A stretch of 64,000 nucleotides of DNA, taken from positions 140,277,846 through 140,341,845 of the forward strand of contig QVOM02000034.1 in NCBI GenBank assembly GCA_003586115.2, written 5' to 3'. Shown here in pieces: positions 53,350-64,000 of this stretch; positions within the stretch are counted from its first letter, which is position 1, and each line of letters starts with the position of its first letter. A model generated the notes under the pieces. The model was not told where the DNA came from. It saw nothing but the letters and a program-made list of their open reading frames with translations, and ran no database searches. The DNA comes from Salvator merianae. Its lineage: Eukaryota > Chordata > Lepidosauria > Squamata > Teiidae. The position numbers were made by a program, and so were the translations under genes.

Positions 53350-55540
53350 AGTAAAATATGCAAGGAAACACGGACTGGATCAATTTTATAGAGTATTTGG
53401 AGAGTCATAATGAACTACAAGCGGTATTAATCTTTCTGGATGTAGAAAAAGCCTTTGTAACTTGAACTGGAACTTTATGTTTAATATTTTTGATAAGATG
53501 AATTTTGGAGAGAATTTTATAAAACGGATTAGGGTGATATATTCTACATAGTCAACTATGGTAAAGTGTCACAAGATTTTTCAATTCAAAAAGATACAAG
53601 GCAGGGGTGTCACTTTCACTACTTTTATTCATACTAGCACTGGAAGTATTGAACAGAACAGTAAGGCAGGAGAATAATATTAAAGGACCGAAGGATAAAA
53701 AGGAATCGTATAAAATGAGAGCTTTTGCAGATGATAGAGTGATTATTTTAAAGGAACCAAATAGAAACAGCAAAAATCTTGATAGAAACAGTAAAACTTT
53801 TAATAGAAACTTGAGGAAAAGTGGCAGGGTTGAAAATTAATGAGAAAAAGACAAATTCTGGTAAAGAATATAGGGTAGAGAGAACAAGAAGAGCTAAGAA
53901 GAAAATCTAGATTTGATACAGGAAGAAAAGTTAAGTATCTTTGAACAAACAAAGCATTATATTAGAACAGTTATTTGAAATTTTGGTCAGAGATTAAGCA
54001 AGATTTGGAGAAATGATCTCAATTGAGTTTATCTCTACTGGAAGAATTTCAGTTACAAAAATGAATATATTGCCAAGAATGATGTTTTAGTTGTAATCCT
54101 TATCAGTAATAATTAATTATTTGGTTTTTAAGCAATGTCAGAAAGACTGGATGAGATTTATCTGGCAAGGCAAAAAGCCAAGAATATGATTTAAATTGAT
54201 TCAAGACTCAAAAGAAAGGAGAGGGTTGGGACTTAGGAATTTAAAATTATACCATGCTGCGTGCTGTTTAAATTGGTTTGCAAAATGGTTTTAGTTGAGA
54301 GATAAAAGATTATTACAAATGGAAGGTCATGATTTAAGATGTGGTTGGCATGGCTATTTATGGTATGATAAGGTTAAAATTAATGCTGCTTTTAAAAATC
54401 TTTATGTAAGAAATGATTTATTGAAAGTTGGGAATAAAAATTGATTATAAACAAAAAATAACATTGTGGGTTTCGTCTCATGAGGGTTTATTTAAAGAAT
54501 CTGAAAGAGGAGATATATGGATTAAATATGAAGAATTATTAATTAGAAATGATGTAACAAACGAATTTGTTTTAAAAACAAGGGATCAATTAAATCAGGA
54601 AGGTTCAGAGGTACAATGATATATGTATGTACAGTTTTTGAATGCATTTAGAAAAAATAAAAGAAGGCTGAATTTTGAAATAGAAATGGGAAGTGGAACT
54701 TGAGAAAGAGGAAAGAGGTATTATATGATATGTAAATTAATTTTGATGTTCGAATTAAGAACAAGTTAAGGAATTCATGATAATGTGTGTTAGGAATTTT
54801 AATTACATGTACAGGTAGAACAATGGGAAAAACTTTGAATGTAAGATATGAAATTTACTGTATGTAATATTTTAAAACAAAAAAATATATACGATGGTAC
54901 TTAATACCCTATAAAATACCAAAAATGTATCAAGAAATGTCAAATAGGTGTTGGAAATGCAAAATGTAAGAAGGCACTTTTTATCATATGTGGTGGACCT
55001 GTACTAAAGTATATAAATTAGTTGCAAATATTTACAGTTATGCAGTAGGTATTAAAAATTAGCATTCCTTTTAAACCAGAATTTTATTTGGTATAGTAGA
55101 GGACAACTTTGATAATGTTACTGTTTTAATTTAATATATGGTGACTGCACTAAAATTGCCTATACACAAAAATGGAACAGAGATAAAATACCTACGGTAG
55201 ATGACTGGTTGATTAAAATGTTGGACCTCACTGAGATGGACAAATAAACTTATGAGAAATAAGACTGTGCATAAGTTTGCTAAAAACTGGGAACCCTTTA
55301 CTGACTTTCTACTAGAATTAGAAAATGAACTTGTCATCGCTGGATTTGAAGAATAAAGATGAAAGAAGACATGTCAGAAGAAGGAGGGAACTGAGAAATC
55401 AGGAAGGGCAAGTAACAAGAAATCTAAAAGAAACTTTTGAAGAAGGGGGAAATCAGCATTTAATTAATTAAGGCTGTTTATATGCATGTGCCCATCTGGG
55501 AACAAGATATACATTTTATGTATTTTAATTTTTTTTAAAA
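53350..55540 (+). mobile_element. L1-clade LINE copy 4, decayed ORF2 3' half
   Basis: Collinear with L1 copy 3 from the RT palm onward. ELQAVLIFLDVEKAF near 53410-53455, AFADDRVIILKEPN near 53720-53760, [17 protein letters not shown] near 54328-54375 and VDDWLIKMLDLTEMDK near 55195-55245 are visible in broken frames. The tail becomes AT-rich (55500-55540). Older than copy 3. Confidence 0.85.
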
Positions 55541-55689
55541 CCGGGGGCGGGGGAGGAAATACGAACTGGTAGTATAGATCTTCAAATATAATAGTGGAGT
55601 GGCCGGGCTGACACTTACGCAGCCAATTTGGATGTGGTTTTTAGACTCCAGGCTGATAGGCTGATAGACTGAGAAGATGTCTATGCCCC
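55541..55689. other. Short unassigned spacer
   Basis: Nothing recognised. Confidence 0.3.
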
Positions 55690-55935
55690 AAAAGGAGCAG
55701 AATAATGTCCAGAACTTAGTGGCTATTTGAGAACCTTAATTAGTGCTTGAGAGCCCAGTGCAGCCTGAAATTCTGCTCCAGAAACAGATGGGTCAATTGG
55801 TGTGTGGATAGGATCTGCTTTTTTGGTATAAAGAGAACAGTTTTTGAGAGCTGATCCACTACCATCCAGTTCACCCAGTGTGCAGCCGAGAGGGGCAGGT
55901 TGGTGGTGAGGTTCATGGAAATAACTTGCCAGGAG
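55690..55935 (-). mobile_element. Ty3/gypsy integrase fragment, minus strand
   Basis: Minus-strand translation reads HSWQVISMNLTTNLPLSAA, WMVVDQLSKTVLFIPK and LFLEQNFRLHWAL, the N-terminal half of a gypsy integrase core (PWExISMDFITDLP, VVVDRLSKMAHFIP, LFLxxVFRLHGLP). The catalytic first Asp region is altered (MNL for MDF). Confidence 0.75.
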
Positions 55936-58900
55936 TGAGTAGTTGTTGAGAAAGGCAGCAGCAGTCCTTAGTGCTTAGGTCTTTGCACCTTGGTAGTGTC
56001 ACACTGACTTGCCAGCCTCTGCAAAGGGTTCTTTGGATTCGAGGTAAAGAACAAAGTTTGGAAAGCAGATTTATTTCAAGGACAATATATAGCTTACAAG
56101 ATAACTTTGGTTAATTAGAATAAGCAGTGAAACTAATTCTAGCTGATAAGAATTTAAGACATAACTTCAGTTAACTAAAATAGCAGCTTCTAGACAAAAA
56201 GCTGAGTAATAGTCTTAACATTTGACAAAGGATGCACAAATGAACCTGTGCCCATTTCTGCCTTTGGGGATCCTAAAGGATGAAGGTGAGCACATCCCAA
56301 TGACCAATAGAACACAGCACCTAATAGTCAGATCTATGCCAAAGTCCCAAGCTCTTCTTTTTATAGAGGCTTTAGGTTATTACTTATGCACAGGTGACCA
56401 AAACTCAACCAATCTTTGTCTTTCCTTATCTCATTTTACTCCTTTGCCAACTGTAAAGTTGCCAGAGATGTCCTCTGTTTGAAGCTCAAAGACAGGTCAC
56501 ACCAGTTACAATCCCCAGATGCAAAGTCATTAACAGATGTGTCTAACAAGGAGGTCATAAGAAGGCTAAGTATATATAGCTATTACTCTACTCTGACTAT
56601 TCACATGTTAAAGGTGGAAGGAAAGAAGCACCATTTATTGATCCTCCTCAGCAGTTTTTTCTATTAGCCCCAGATATTACGCACACATGGAGAAAGAAGC
56701 TACATATACCTTTATCTCCTTGCAGAGATGTGGCTACTTTAGGAACACCAGAGTTTTCAGGAAGCCAGTGTGCCATGCTCTCTTAGAGATATGAGACAGT
56801 TGAAGAATCTTTTCCCTAAGAGTGGTGGGATGCAATGGCAGATTGCAGAGTATCTCCATGAAAGAAAGTCTCAGCAGATCCAGAGGTGGTGGGGGAACCA
56901 ATTATTTTCTCTGGTAAAAGAGAGAGGTCCATCCCAAAACATGAGGCCAGGGCTGGCTTCCCGAAGTCTGCTACTTTAGCTGCTAATATCTTAATTTGGA
57001 AATATAATTTGCCTTGGGTGACTTTCCTTGTCTGAGTTGTTTTAGATTTTGAATGTTATCCTGCCCTACCACATCATATTTTGTTTGCAAATCTCAGAGG
57101 AAATAATCAAAGTCCTGAGTCTATGCACCGCCTGTGTACAAGAAGCCCAAAGCTTGCTGTGTAACAGCTCTTATAAGAGGGTTAGCAGTCCGTACATGTA
57201 GGGTGGCCTTGGCACTGAAGGTAGAACTGGTACAGGTACCAGTATGGTGCTGGACCTTGGGTGAGTGCCAGTGCTGATGCTAGGGGCAGTGGTGGGGATG
57301 GAATCAGAGCTGGAATTGGTCCAGGGACTGGGCCCAGGATGGGGACTGGCATGAGAATAGGCTCAAGTTCTGTTACAGAGAGACAAAGCCAAAACATGTA
57401 CTAGGGCTCAACCAAGAATCAAAGCAAGAGAAATTGCCAGGGTCACACCAGGTGCAATTCATAATGCACATGGTACCATCGCAGGCAGCAGAGCAGCCAA
57501 AGTCATAGCAGGCATCATTGGTATTGATATTGGAAGCTGTGTCAATTGTGGATGCAAGGGGGGACAGTGGGGACAGTGCTGGCTATAGGAGCATCACTGG
57601 GGACAGTGGCAATGGCAGTTGCAGAACAGACAAAGCTGCAAGTGGAACCCCCCTCCATGGATGTGGAATTATCAACAGAATGGCTACCTGGAACTGATAG
57701 TCCTCAAAGAGGCTCAACAGATTGACAGACTAAATGTGGGAGTGAAACTAGTCTGACAAGATGTACCAAGGCCAATTGGCTCCTTGAAGGTAGAAGATCA
57801 AATCCCTGCTATGAGCAGAGTTTGCTCTGGCTTTGGTCACTTGGTGGCCTTGAATAGGGTCTCTTCTGAGTTGTTGGCCTCCTTGGAATTGTTTCTAGAA
57901 CTGGCACTGATTGACCAGTAGAGTGGTGTGGCACCAATTTGTGGTGAATGCATCCCACTCAGAGATTGAGATCAGGCTAAAATGTACAGACCCCTGTTCT
58001 GCCATCCCACAGGGTTCCACAGGTATGACATCCATCAACAACCTCTGTGCCCTGCAGGTCATGTTGCTTTCAGATCCATGCCTCACAGCACAACAGAAGT
58101 CTCAGTCTTGGATATGCCTGTGGTGCTGGGATGTACCTCTAATGAAAACTGTAGAGTGTATGCTGCTCATTTTCTGTGGTTGATCTCCACATTGCTGATG
58201 ACTTGTCACTGGTAAATATGTATAGGTCTTCCAACTATGATTCCTACTGCTGGCCAATTAGTTGCTCATTTGTGGGTTGGGGTCTCTCACATTCCAATCT
58301 AGCATGCCCCCAGATTTCACCTCAGATTTATCTACTCTAATGCTCCACTGGATAACTAGGTCTGCTGATTCACGGAAGTGAGCAACCGAAGACTCACTCC
58401 TCCACTTGGGGCTCCGGTATCAAAAATTCTAGAGGCGGTATGGTGCCTTGACTTGGATCTGTGCTGAGTGTCTGTTGTTATGTTCTTTACTGTGGATATA
58501 GCTTTGAGCTGTGGCCCCTGTGGTGCTGTTACTCTCCGTGGAGGTTCCATTCATCTAGCATAATGAAATCACTCTCTGGTCTTTCCTTTGTCCCAAATAC
58601 AAGTTCCTTAATTCAGGACTGTATTATCAATCCACAGTTGTCCAGCCTCTGCACTTGAGACATCTAGCACATAATCCTGGTATTCCGCTAGCTCCCACAG
58701 AGAAGAAACCTCTGTCTGGGTAACAAGGGAAGGCATGTGGCTTAGTGGCGTGGTCATGTACCTAGACTTTGATGATTTCTAATCTGTAAGGCTACCATGA
58801 TTCCTTCCAGTTATGTTGAACATGGTTCTGAGCTAGGACTACTTTATTGAAAAACAGGCATAATGGGTGGTGGATACTTTATATGCCTCAAGCACCTCCT

Positions 58901-59529
58901 CCTGACCAGTAACTGTTGGCACCCATTTCTGACATTTTCTTTTCTTTCACCTTGAAACATCTATTATTGTTAGATATCTCTCTTGTTTGTATGTCCTTGA
59001 AAACATCTTTCAGACATTAACATGTTAGAGAACATTACTACATAGAGTTTAGCAGAAGCACCACAGAGACCATCATTACATGGCTGACGGGCCTCACTAT
59101 CGGTTAGTGCTTTCAATCCAAATTCACCAAATCTAAGGACTCTGATATTCAACATCATGACTAGGTGTTCCAATAGTACTGATGATCCTTGTTGAAGGTG
59201 AATCCTGCCTAGCCCTCCTTCCCAAGGAAACACTTATTCTTTTCCTTAGTCTGATGTGGACATCAGTATTGGACTCTTAGGGGTTGGATGTTCACTCCTG
59301 GGCTTGGTAGCAGCTAAGAACACAATTCATTCCACTTTTGGTGTGGGGTTCGCCTCCTCAGCCACAGCGTTGGCAGTGTGGGGAGGACATCTTTATGTGA
59401 GTCTCTACAATTCTTCTACTTTGATTTGGCTGAGCTAGCATAATTCTATTTCTAGATTAAGAAATTCTTCATCATCCATGCATTTCTCATTATGCCAGCT
59501 TCTTGATACTCTTCCATAATAGGAACCTG
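55936..59529. other. Unassigned region, possibly LTR-retrotransposon derived
   Basis: A minus-strand AATAAA (CCTTGAAATAAATCTGC) near 56065-56081 and a TGTCACAC start near 55997 hint at an LTR, but I cannot fix its ends. Between 57180 and 57610 there is low-complexity GGTACTGG/GGGACAGTGG-type sequence. No protein domain is recognisable on either strand and no exon of CRIP2 was seen. Confidence 0.3.
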
Positions 59530-60549
59530 GAATGTAAGATCCAAGGTAATGGGTGTGATCAAACATGAGATGTCATTTTGGGAGTTAGTGAACTAAAGCA
59601 AACAGGAATGGACAAAGTTTATTCAGATGACCATTTCATCTACTGCTGTGGGCAAGAATCCCTCAGAAGGAATTGAGTAGCCCTCCTAGTCAATGAAAGG
59701 GTGAGAAAAGCAGTACTGGGATACAATCTCAAAAACAACAGAATGATTCATGTTCAAATCCAAGGCAAATCATTGATACTGAAGAATTAACAGCAAAGTT
59801 GTCACTTTCAACATAGGAGACTGGAATGCTAAAACAGGAAATCAAAAGATAACTGGAATAACAGGCAAGTTTGGCCTGGGATTAGAAAATGAAGAAGACC
59901 AAAGACTAGTGGAATTTTGTCAAGATAATGTGCTGGCATCTCAGTAAACATTCTTTTCCAACAGCCTAGAAGAAGACTGCACACATGGGCATCATCAGTC
60001 TTTGTATACTTTGCAGGCACAGATGGAAAAGCTCTAGACAGGCAGTAAAAATAAGACCAGGAGCTGACAAATCATGAACTTTGTATTGCAGAATTTAGAC
60101 TTAAATTAACAGAAGTAGGGAAAACCACTGGACCACATAGGTATGGCTTAAATAATATCTGGATGAATTTGCAATGGAGGTGATATTAAGTTTAAAGGAT
60201 TAGATCTAGTAGACAGAGTTCTGAAGAACTATGGACAGAGGTTTGTGACGTTGTACAGCAGGTGGCAACAAAAAAATCTCAAAAGAAAAAGCAGGACAAG
60301 AGGGCAAAATGGCTGTCTGATCAGGCTTTAAAAATAGCTGAGGAACGAATGAAAGTGAAAGGCAGTGGAGAAAGGGAAAGATATACCCAACTAAATGCAC
60401 ACTTCCAGAGAATGGCAAGGAGAGATAAGAAGACTTTTTAAAATGAGCAATGTAAAAAAATAGAAAACAAGAAAATAGGAAAAACAAGAGATACCTTCAA
60501 GAAACTTAGAGATATGATGTGAATGTTTCATGGAAAAATGGACATGATA
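59530..60549 (+). mobile_element. Bov-B LINE (RTE clade), endonuclease region, left part
   Basis: Translation across frames reads GTWNVRSKVMGVIKHEM, IGDWNAKTGNQKITGITGKF, FGLGLENEEDQRLVEFCQDN and KFKGLDLVDRVLKNYGQ, the Bov-B apurinic endonuclease and linker. Stops and frame breaks are frequent. It is interrupted at 60549 by L1 copy 3 and continues after 63111. Confidence 0.88.
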
Positions 60550-62366
60550 CAAGACAAGGTACAAGACAAGGATGTCCACTCTCTCCACTTCTATTTATAT
60601 TGGTAATAGAGGTAATGAATAGAGCTATAAGGCAAGAGACAAACATTGAAGGTCTGAAGATTAAAAAAGAAGAGTATAGACGAAGAGCATTCGCAGATGA
60701 TAAAGTGATTATTTTGAAAGATGCAAACGAATCAATAGAAACAGTTAAACTTTCGATAGAGACGTTTGGGCAAGTGGCAGGACTGAAAATCAATGAGTAA
60801 AAGACTAAAATATTGGTGAAAAATATGAGAAAGAACGATCAAGAAGATCTGGGACGAAAATCTGGTTTTGACATAGAAAAGAAAGTTAAATATTTAGGTG
60901 TATGGCTGACTAAACAAAATTTGGCATTGTATCAGGACAATTATGTAAAGCTTTGGTCTCAAATTAAGCAAGACCTGGAAAGATGGTCCAAATTGAAATT
61001 ATCGTTATTGGGTAGAATTTCAGTCTTAAAAATGAATGTTCTGCCAACAATGATGTTTTTGTTTGAATCTATACTGGTAATAATTAAGGAAGAGGTATTT
61101 AAACAGAGGCAAAAGGACTTGACAAGATTAATATCGCAAGGTAAAAAGCCAAGAGTACGTTTCAAATTGATGCAAGATGCAAAAGAAAGAGGAGGGTGGG
61201 GTCTACTAAACTTAAAATTATATTACACTGCCTGTTGTTTAAACTGGACTGCTAAATGGTTTTGGCTAAGAGATAAAAGATTGTTGCAATTGGAAGGTTT
61301 TGATTTAAGATATGGTTGGCACGGTTACTTATGGTATGATAAGGTAAATGCTGCATTTAAGAATCATTATGTAAGACATGCGTTATGGATAATTTGGAGT
61401 AAATACAAAAGTAAACTGTACCCTAAAACACCAATGTGGGTTTCACCTCCTGAAGGTTTGTTTAAAGAATTTGGGAGAAGAGAAAGATGGATTAAATATG
61501 AAGAGGTGTTGAGTAAAAATAATGAAACAGATGAATTTTTCTTGAAAACAAGAGAACAGTTAAACCAGGAGGGGTTAGAGGTACAATGGCTAATGTAAGC
61601 TCAATTGATGGATGTTTTTAAAGAAGATAAAAGAAGGATGAATTTTGAATTAGAAAGACAGAAATGGGAAGAAGAATTGGAAAAAGAAGAAAGGGGGATT
61701 ATAGGGGTACTGTATGATTTCCTTTTGAAAATAGAATTAGAACAAGAGCAAGTTAAAGAATGTATGATAAAGTGGGCACAAAATTTTGGCTATAATATTT
61801 CAATGGATCATTGGGAAAAATTGTGTACCAAAGTTATGAAATTTACTGTATGTAATATGTTGAAAGAGAATATATATAAGATGATGTATCGATGGTACTT
61901 AACACCTTTTAGAATCTCAAAAATGTATCAAGGCGTGTCAAGTAAATGTTGGAAATGTAAGAAGCATGAGGGTACTTTTTATCATATGTGGTGGACTTGT
62001 GCAAAAACCAAAAAGTTTTGGGTTCAAATTCACATAGTTATGCAGAAAATCTTAAAGACAAACATTCCTTTTAGACTGGAATTATTCCTACTGGAGATAG
62101 TGGAAAATAATGTTGAAGGTGTCAATGTGCTATTGCAAAATATGGTAACTGCTGCCAGAATTGTATATGCTCAGAAGTGGAAAGGGGAGATAATACCAAT
62201 GGTGGGTGATTGGATAGTTAAAATGATAGAGCTTGCCGAGATGGATAAATTGACAAATCTTTTGAGAAATAAGACAGTGGATAGGTTTTACAGGAACTGG
62301 AAACCCTTTATTGACTTTATGCAAGAGCTGGACAATGGACTTGTGATTGCTGGATTCGAAGAGTGA
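60550..62366 (+). pseudogene. L1 ORF2 C-terminal part (RT palm to C-terminal domain)
   Basis: RT motifs GCPLSPLLF (about 60572-60598) and FADD (about 60693-60704) are present. The thumb and C-terminal region contain KYLGVWLTKQNLALYQDNYV, ELAEMDKLTNLLRNKTVDRF and the terminal LDNGLVIAGFEE. The endonuclease and N-terminal RT were lost at integration by 5' truncation. Two in-frame stops interrupt the remainder. It is not expected to be functional. Confidence 0.9.
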
Positions 62367-62470
62367 AAAAGAAAGAAGAGTTTCGGTGAAAAAAAGAAGG
62401 AAGAAGAACAGGACGTTGAAGAACATGAAGTTTAGAAGAAACTGTTAATGAAGGACGAACTTGATAATAA

Positions 62471-63019
62471 TCTATATAAATAAAAATGTAAATGTTCATT
62501 TTTTCAAAATCGCTAATCTCTGAAAGCTCTTCATCGATTGCTTTGAAATTTTGACACAACGTTGCAGTCGAATCCGCGCGCCTCTTTATATACCTATATT
62601 ATATAGATGTCACACCTGTGACAGGTAAAAACAGGGTTTTTGGGAAAAACAGGGCCATCTGCTGGACATAACAGCAGCGCATGCTATACTACATATTTTA
62701 CGATTCCATTTCAGTGTTTCCGATTGCATTGTTAAATTGCACTGTCATAGATTTCGCTTTATTTTCATTTTGATGTAATTATTTCGCGTGACATTGCGTT
62801 GGAATTGAGCTGTGTCATTTAACATACCATTCATTTCGTCAGTATAGTTCATTTTTTTCTTTTTTCATTGTTTTTCATTTCGTTATTTTAACAGTTTTAA
62901 AAATATTGTATACCCACAAGCATTGTGAAATTAAACATATTAGAAACGGGCGCTTTCTCTTTTCTTTCTTTTCCATTTAACCAGACTGAGCCACAGCAAC
63001 GCGTGGCTGGGACCGCTAG
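62471..63019 (+). mobile_element. Non-autonomous Helitron (549 bp)
   Basis: Begins TCTATATAAATAAAAATG (TC start). It includes GCTTTGAAATTTTGACACAA and CGTTGCAGTCGAATCCGCGC, typical of vertebrate Helitrons. It ends with a hairpin (GCCAC at 62990-62994 and GTGGC at 63003-63007) followed by CTAG at 63016-63019. It lies between A and T with no target duplication. L1 copy 2 (28351-28370, minus) shows the same L1 3' UTR site unoccupied, so the ends are precise. No Rep/helicase coding sequence. Confidence 0.92.
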
Positions 63020-63111
63020 TAGTGATATAAGAATGTAATGTAAAGTGTCATTTTATATATTTGAAATACAATAACAATAAAATATGTTAGGAGACTGGGA
63101 AAAAAAAGAAA

Positions 63112-63245
63112 GAAAAATGGACATGATAAAAGACAAAAATGGTAGGGACCTAACAAAAGCAGAAAAATTAAAGAAGAGGTGGCAAAAATACATGGAAGGA
63201 CTTTGCAAGAAAAAGACAAACATCATTGCAACCATGATGGTGTGC
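63112..63245 (+). mobile_element. Bov-B LINE, right part after the L1 insertion
   Basis: Starts with the second copy of the 17-bp duplication and reads MDMIKDKNGRDLTKAEKLKK, then RWQKYMEGLCKKK and, in another frame, NHDGVLT. These match the Bov-B linker just before RT (KDKNGKDLTEAEEIKKRWQE, DNHDGV). Truncated at about 63245. Confidence 0.88.
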
Positions 63246-64000
63246 TCACCTTTTATCAGCTATAAAGGGCGGGGATCTAGAGGACATGTAATTGACTGGA
63301 CCTCAGCAAGCAGCTTGTCCACTTCAAGCCTCAATAACTGAAACTGATCCAAAGTAACTGGACCAGGTGGTTCTTTGGACACTTTTTCTGGGTTGTTCCC
63401 AGCTGTAGCATTCAATTCTCTGTGAACCTGAATGACTTTGCCCTCAAAATGCCTTGCAAGTTTGTAACAGCATAGTCACTGCCTCTGCTTCTTTGGGCTT
63501 GATCTTGTGACCATTTACTACTCAAAAAAACTCCTCCAGATAGCTACTTGTGGATACAGTGGTGGCAGTAAAATAAGTCCTTTTTACCACTGCCACATGG
63601 TAGGCACAATAATTGCTCGAATCTGTGGTTGGTGAGACTAACAGTGGGATTTACACCACCTGCACTTTAGCCATTGACTTACCTGTTTCATTACCTGTAG
63701 CTCCAACATGTTTTACAGGCTCCATAGATATGCTGAGCACATTTGGGAGCAATTATGTCAAGGGCCCTGCTCATCTCACAATTCCATCAAGAGATCAAAG
63801 CCTTACCATCCATGGCAACTGGGAAATCTCCCAGAGTACTCAAGAATTGCTCTGATTCCATAAGTCTCTGAGGGTGAACCATCTCAATAGGTTCCATGCC
63901 CCTGCAGAGGGGGGCTGCTACTGCAAATCCAAACTTTACCAGCAAATGATCAGTCCATGACAACAGGTTTACCATCAGCTCTCCTATCAAAGGATCCTTA
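63246..64000 (-). mobile_element. L2-like LINE, region upstream of RT, minus strand (runs off window)
   Basis: Minus-strand translation near 63787-63990 reads SWTDHLLVKFGFAVAAPLCR, then GMEPIEMVHPQRLMES and LSTLGDFPVAM. This resembles the L2 segment after the endonuclease (WTDHFLLxF, then PxxMxPxxLxxxLGDFP). Further along it matches 39880-40620 block by block. Continues beyond the window. Confidence 0.6.

Larger units (their letters stand above)
60550..63111 (+). mobile_element. L1-clade LINE copy 3, 5'-truncated, with 17-bp target duplication
   Basis: Flanked by perfect GAAAAATGGACATGATA at 60533-60549 and 63112-63128. It starts within RT at the TRQGCPLSPLLF motif, keeps the catalytic AFADDKVI box, and runs through the C-terminal domain with a Cys/His block (CWKCKKHEGTFYHMWWTC) to a natural stop at 62366. 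It is followed by a 3' UTR and A-rich end. About 606 codons remain in a single frame with only two stops (60798-60800 and 61596-61598), so it is a fairly young but dead copy. A Helitron (62471-63019) sits in its 3' UTR. Confidence 0.93.

Noticed and set aside
57180..57610. Repetitive Pro/Leu-coding minus-strand frame as a gene
   Set aside because: The pattern follows low-complexity GGTACTGG/GGGACAGTGG-like sequence; no domain or exon structure.
59256..59438. Hydrophobic 60-codon frame (MDISIGLLGVGCSLLGLVAA...) as a membrane protein exon
   Set aside because: Single short frame with no splice context or family match, next to a Bov-B LINE.

Overview
The window is a piece of a vertebrate nuclear genome, almost certainly a squamate reptile. 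It has two protein-coding first exons embedded in dense transposable elements. The repeat mix points to a lizard or snake: several CR1-clade LINEs, L2-clade LINEs, L1-clade LINEs, a Bov-B LINE, a SINE whose 3' end matches the Bov-B tail (Sauria SINE type), hAT- and Harbinger-like DNA transposons, a Helitron, and Ty3/gypsy remnants. There are no bacterial-type genes, tRNA or rRNA genes, or CRISPR arrays.

Genes. The minus strand at 10143-10292 is coding exon 1 of arachidonate 5-lipoxygenase (ALOX5), 50 codons ending at a consensus donor. Everything from 1 to 10142 would then be ALOX5 intron 1; I found no further ALOX5 exon. The plus strand at 31741-31783 is a short first coding exon of a LIM protein closest to CRIP2, ending in phase 1 at a consensus donor, with a CCAAT box and a TATA-like box upstream. 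Everything after 31783 would be its first intron, or intron plus downstream DNA; I did not find exon 2. The two genes are head to head with about 21.4 kb between start codons.

Layout. 1-10 kb (ALOX5 intron): three CR1 copies in two orientations, a tRNA-derived SINE inside one, L2 fragments, a 601-bp Harbinger-like element, and a 722-bp GC-rich hAT-type element inside a CR1. 10-31 kb (between genes): an L1-clade insertion with a 14-bp target duplication; three copies of a ~1.17-kb Harbinger-like element (one nested in another DNA transposon, one carrying a nested CR1); a non-LTR RT remnant; a second GC-rich hAT element (1251 bp including a 509-N gap) inside an L1 endonuclease region; and a longer L1 copy. 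31.8-64 kb (CRIP2-side intron): MITEs, a Sauria-type SINE, L2 fragments, gypsy integrase remnants, LTR-like blocks, more CR1 and L1, and at the end a three-level nest (Bov-B containing L1 containing Helitron) in which each junction can be read at base level.

The most unusual item is the GC-rich hAT-type family. It has 15-bp terminal inverted repeats and 8-bp target duplications, carries no transposase, and consists of CpG-dense minisatellite. Near its right end are 29-bp tandem units, each with a GC box and a motif resembling an NRF1 site, followed by a YY1-like motif. It looks like a mobile CpG island.
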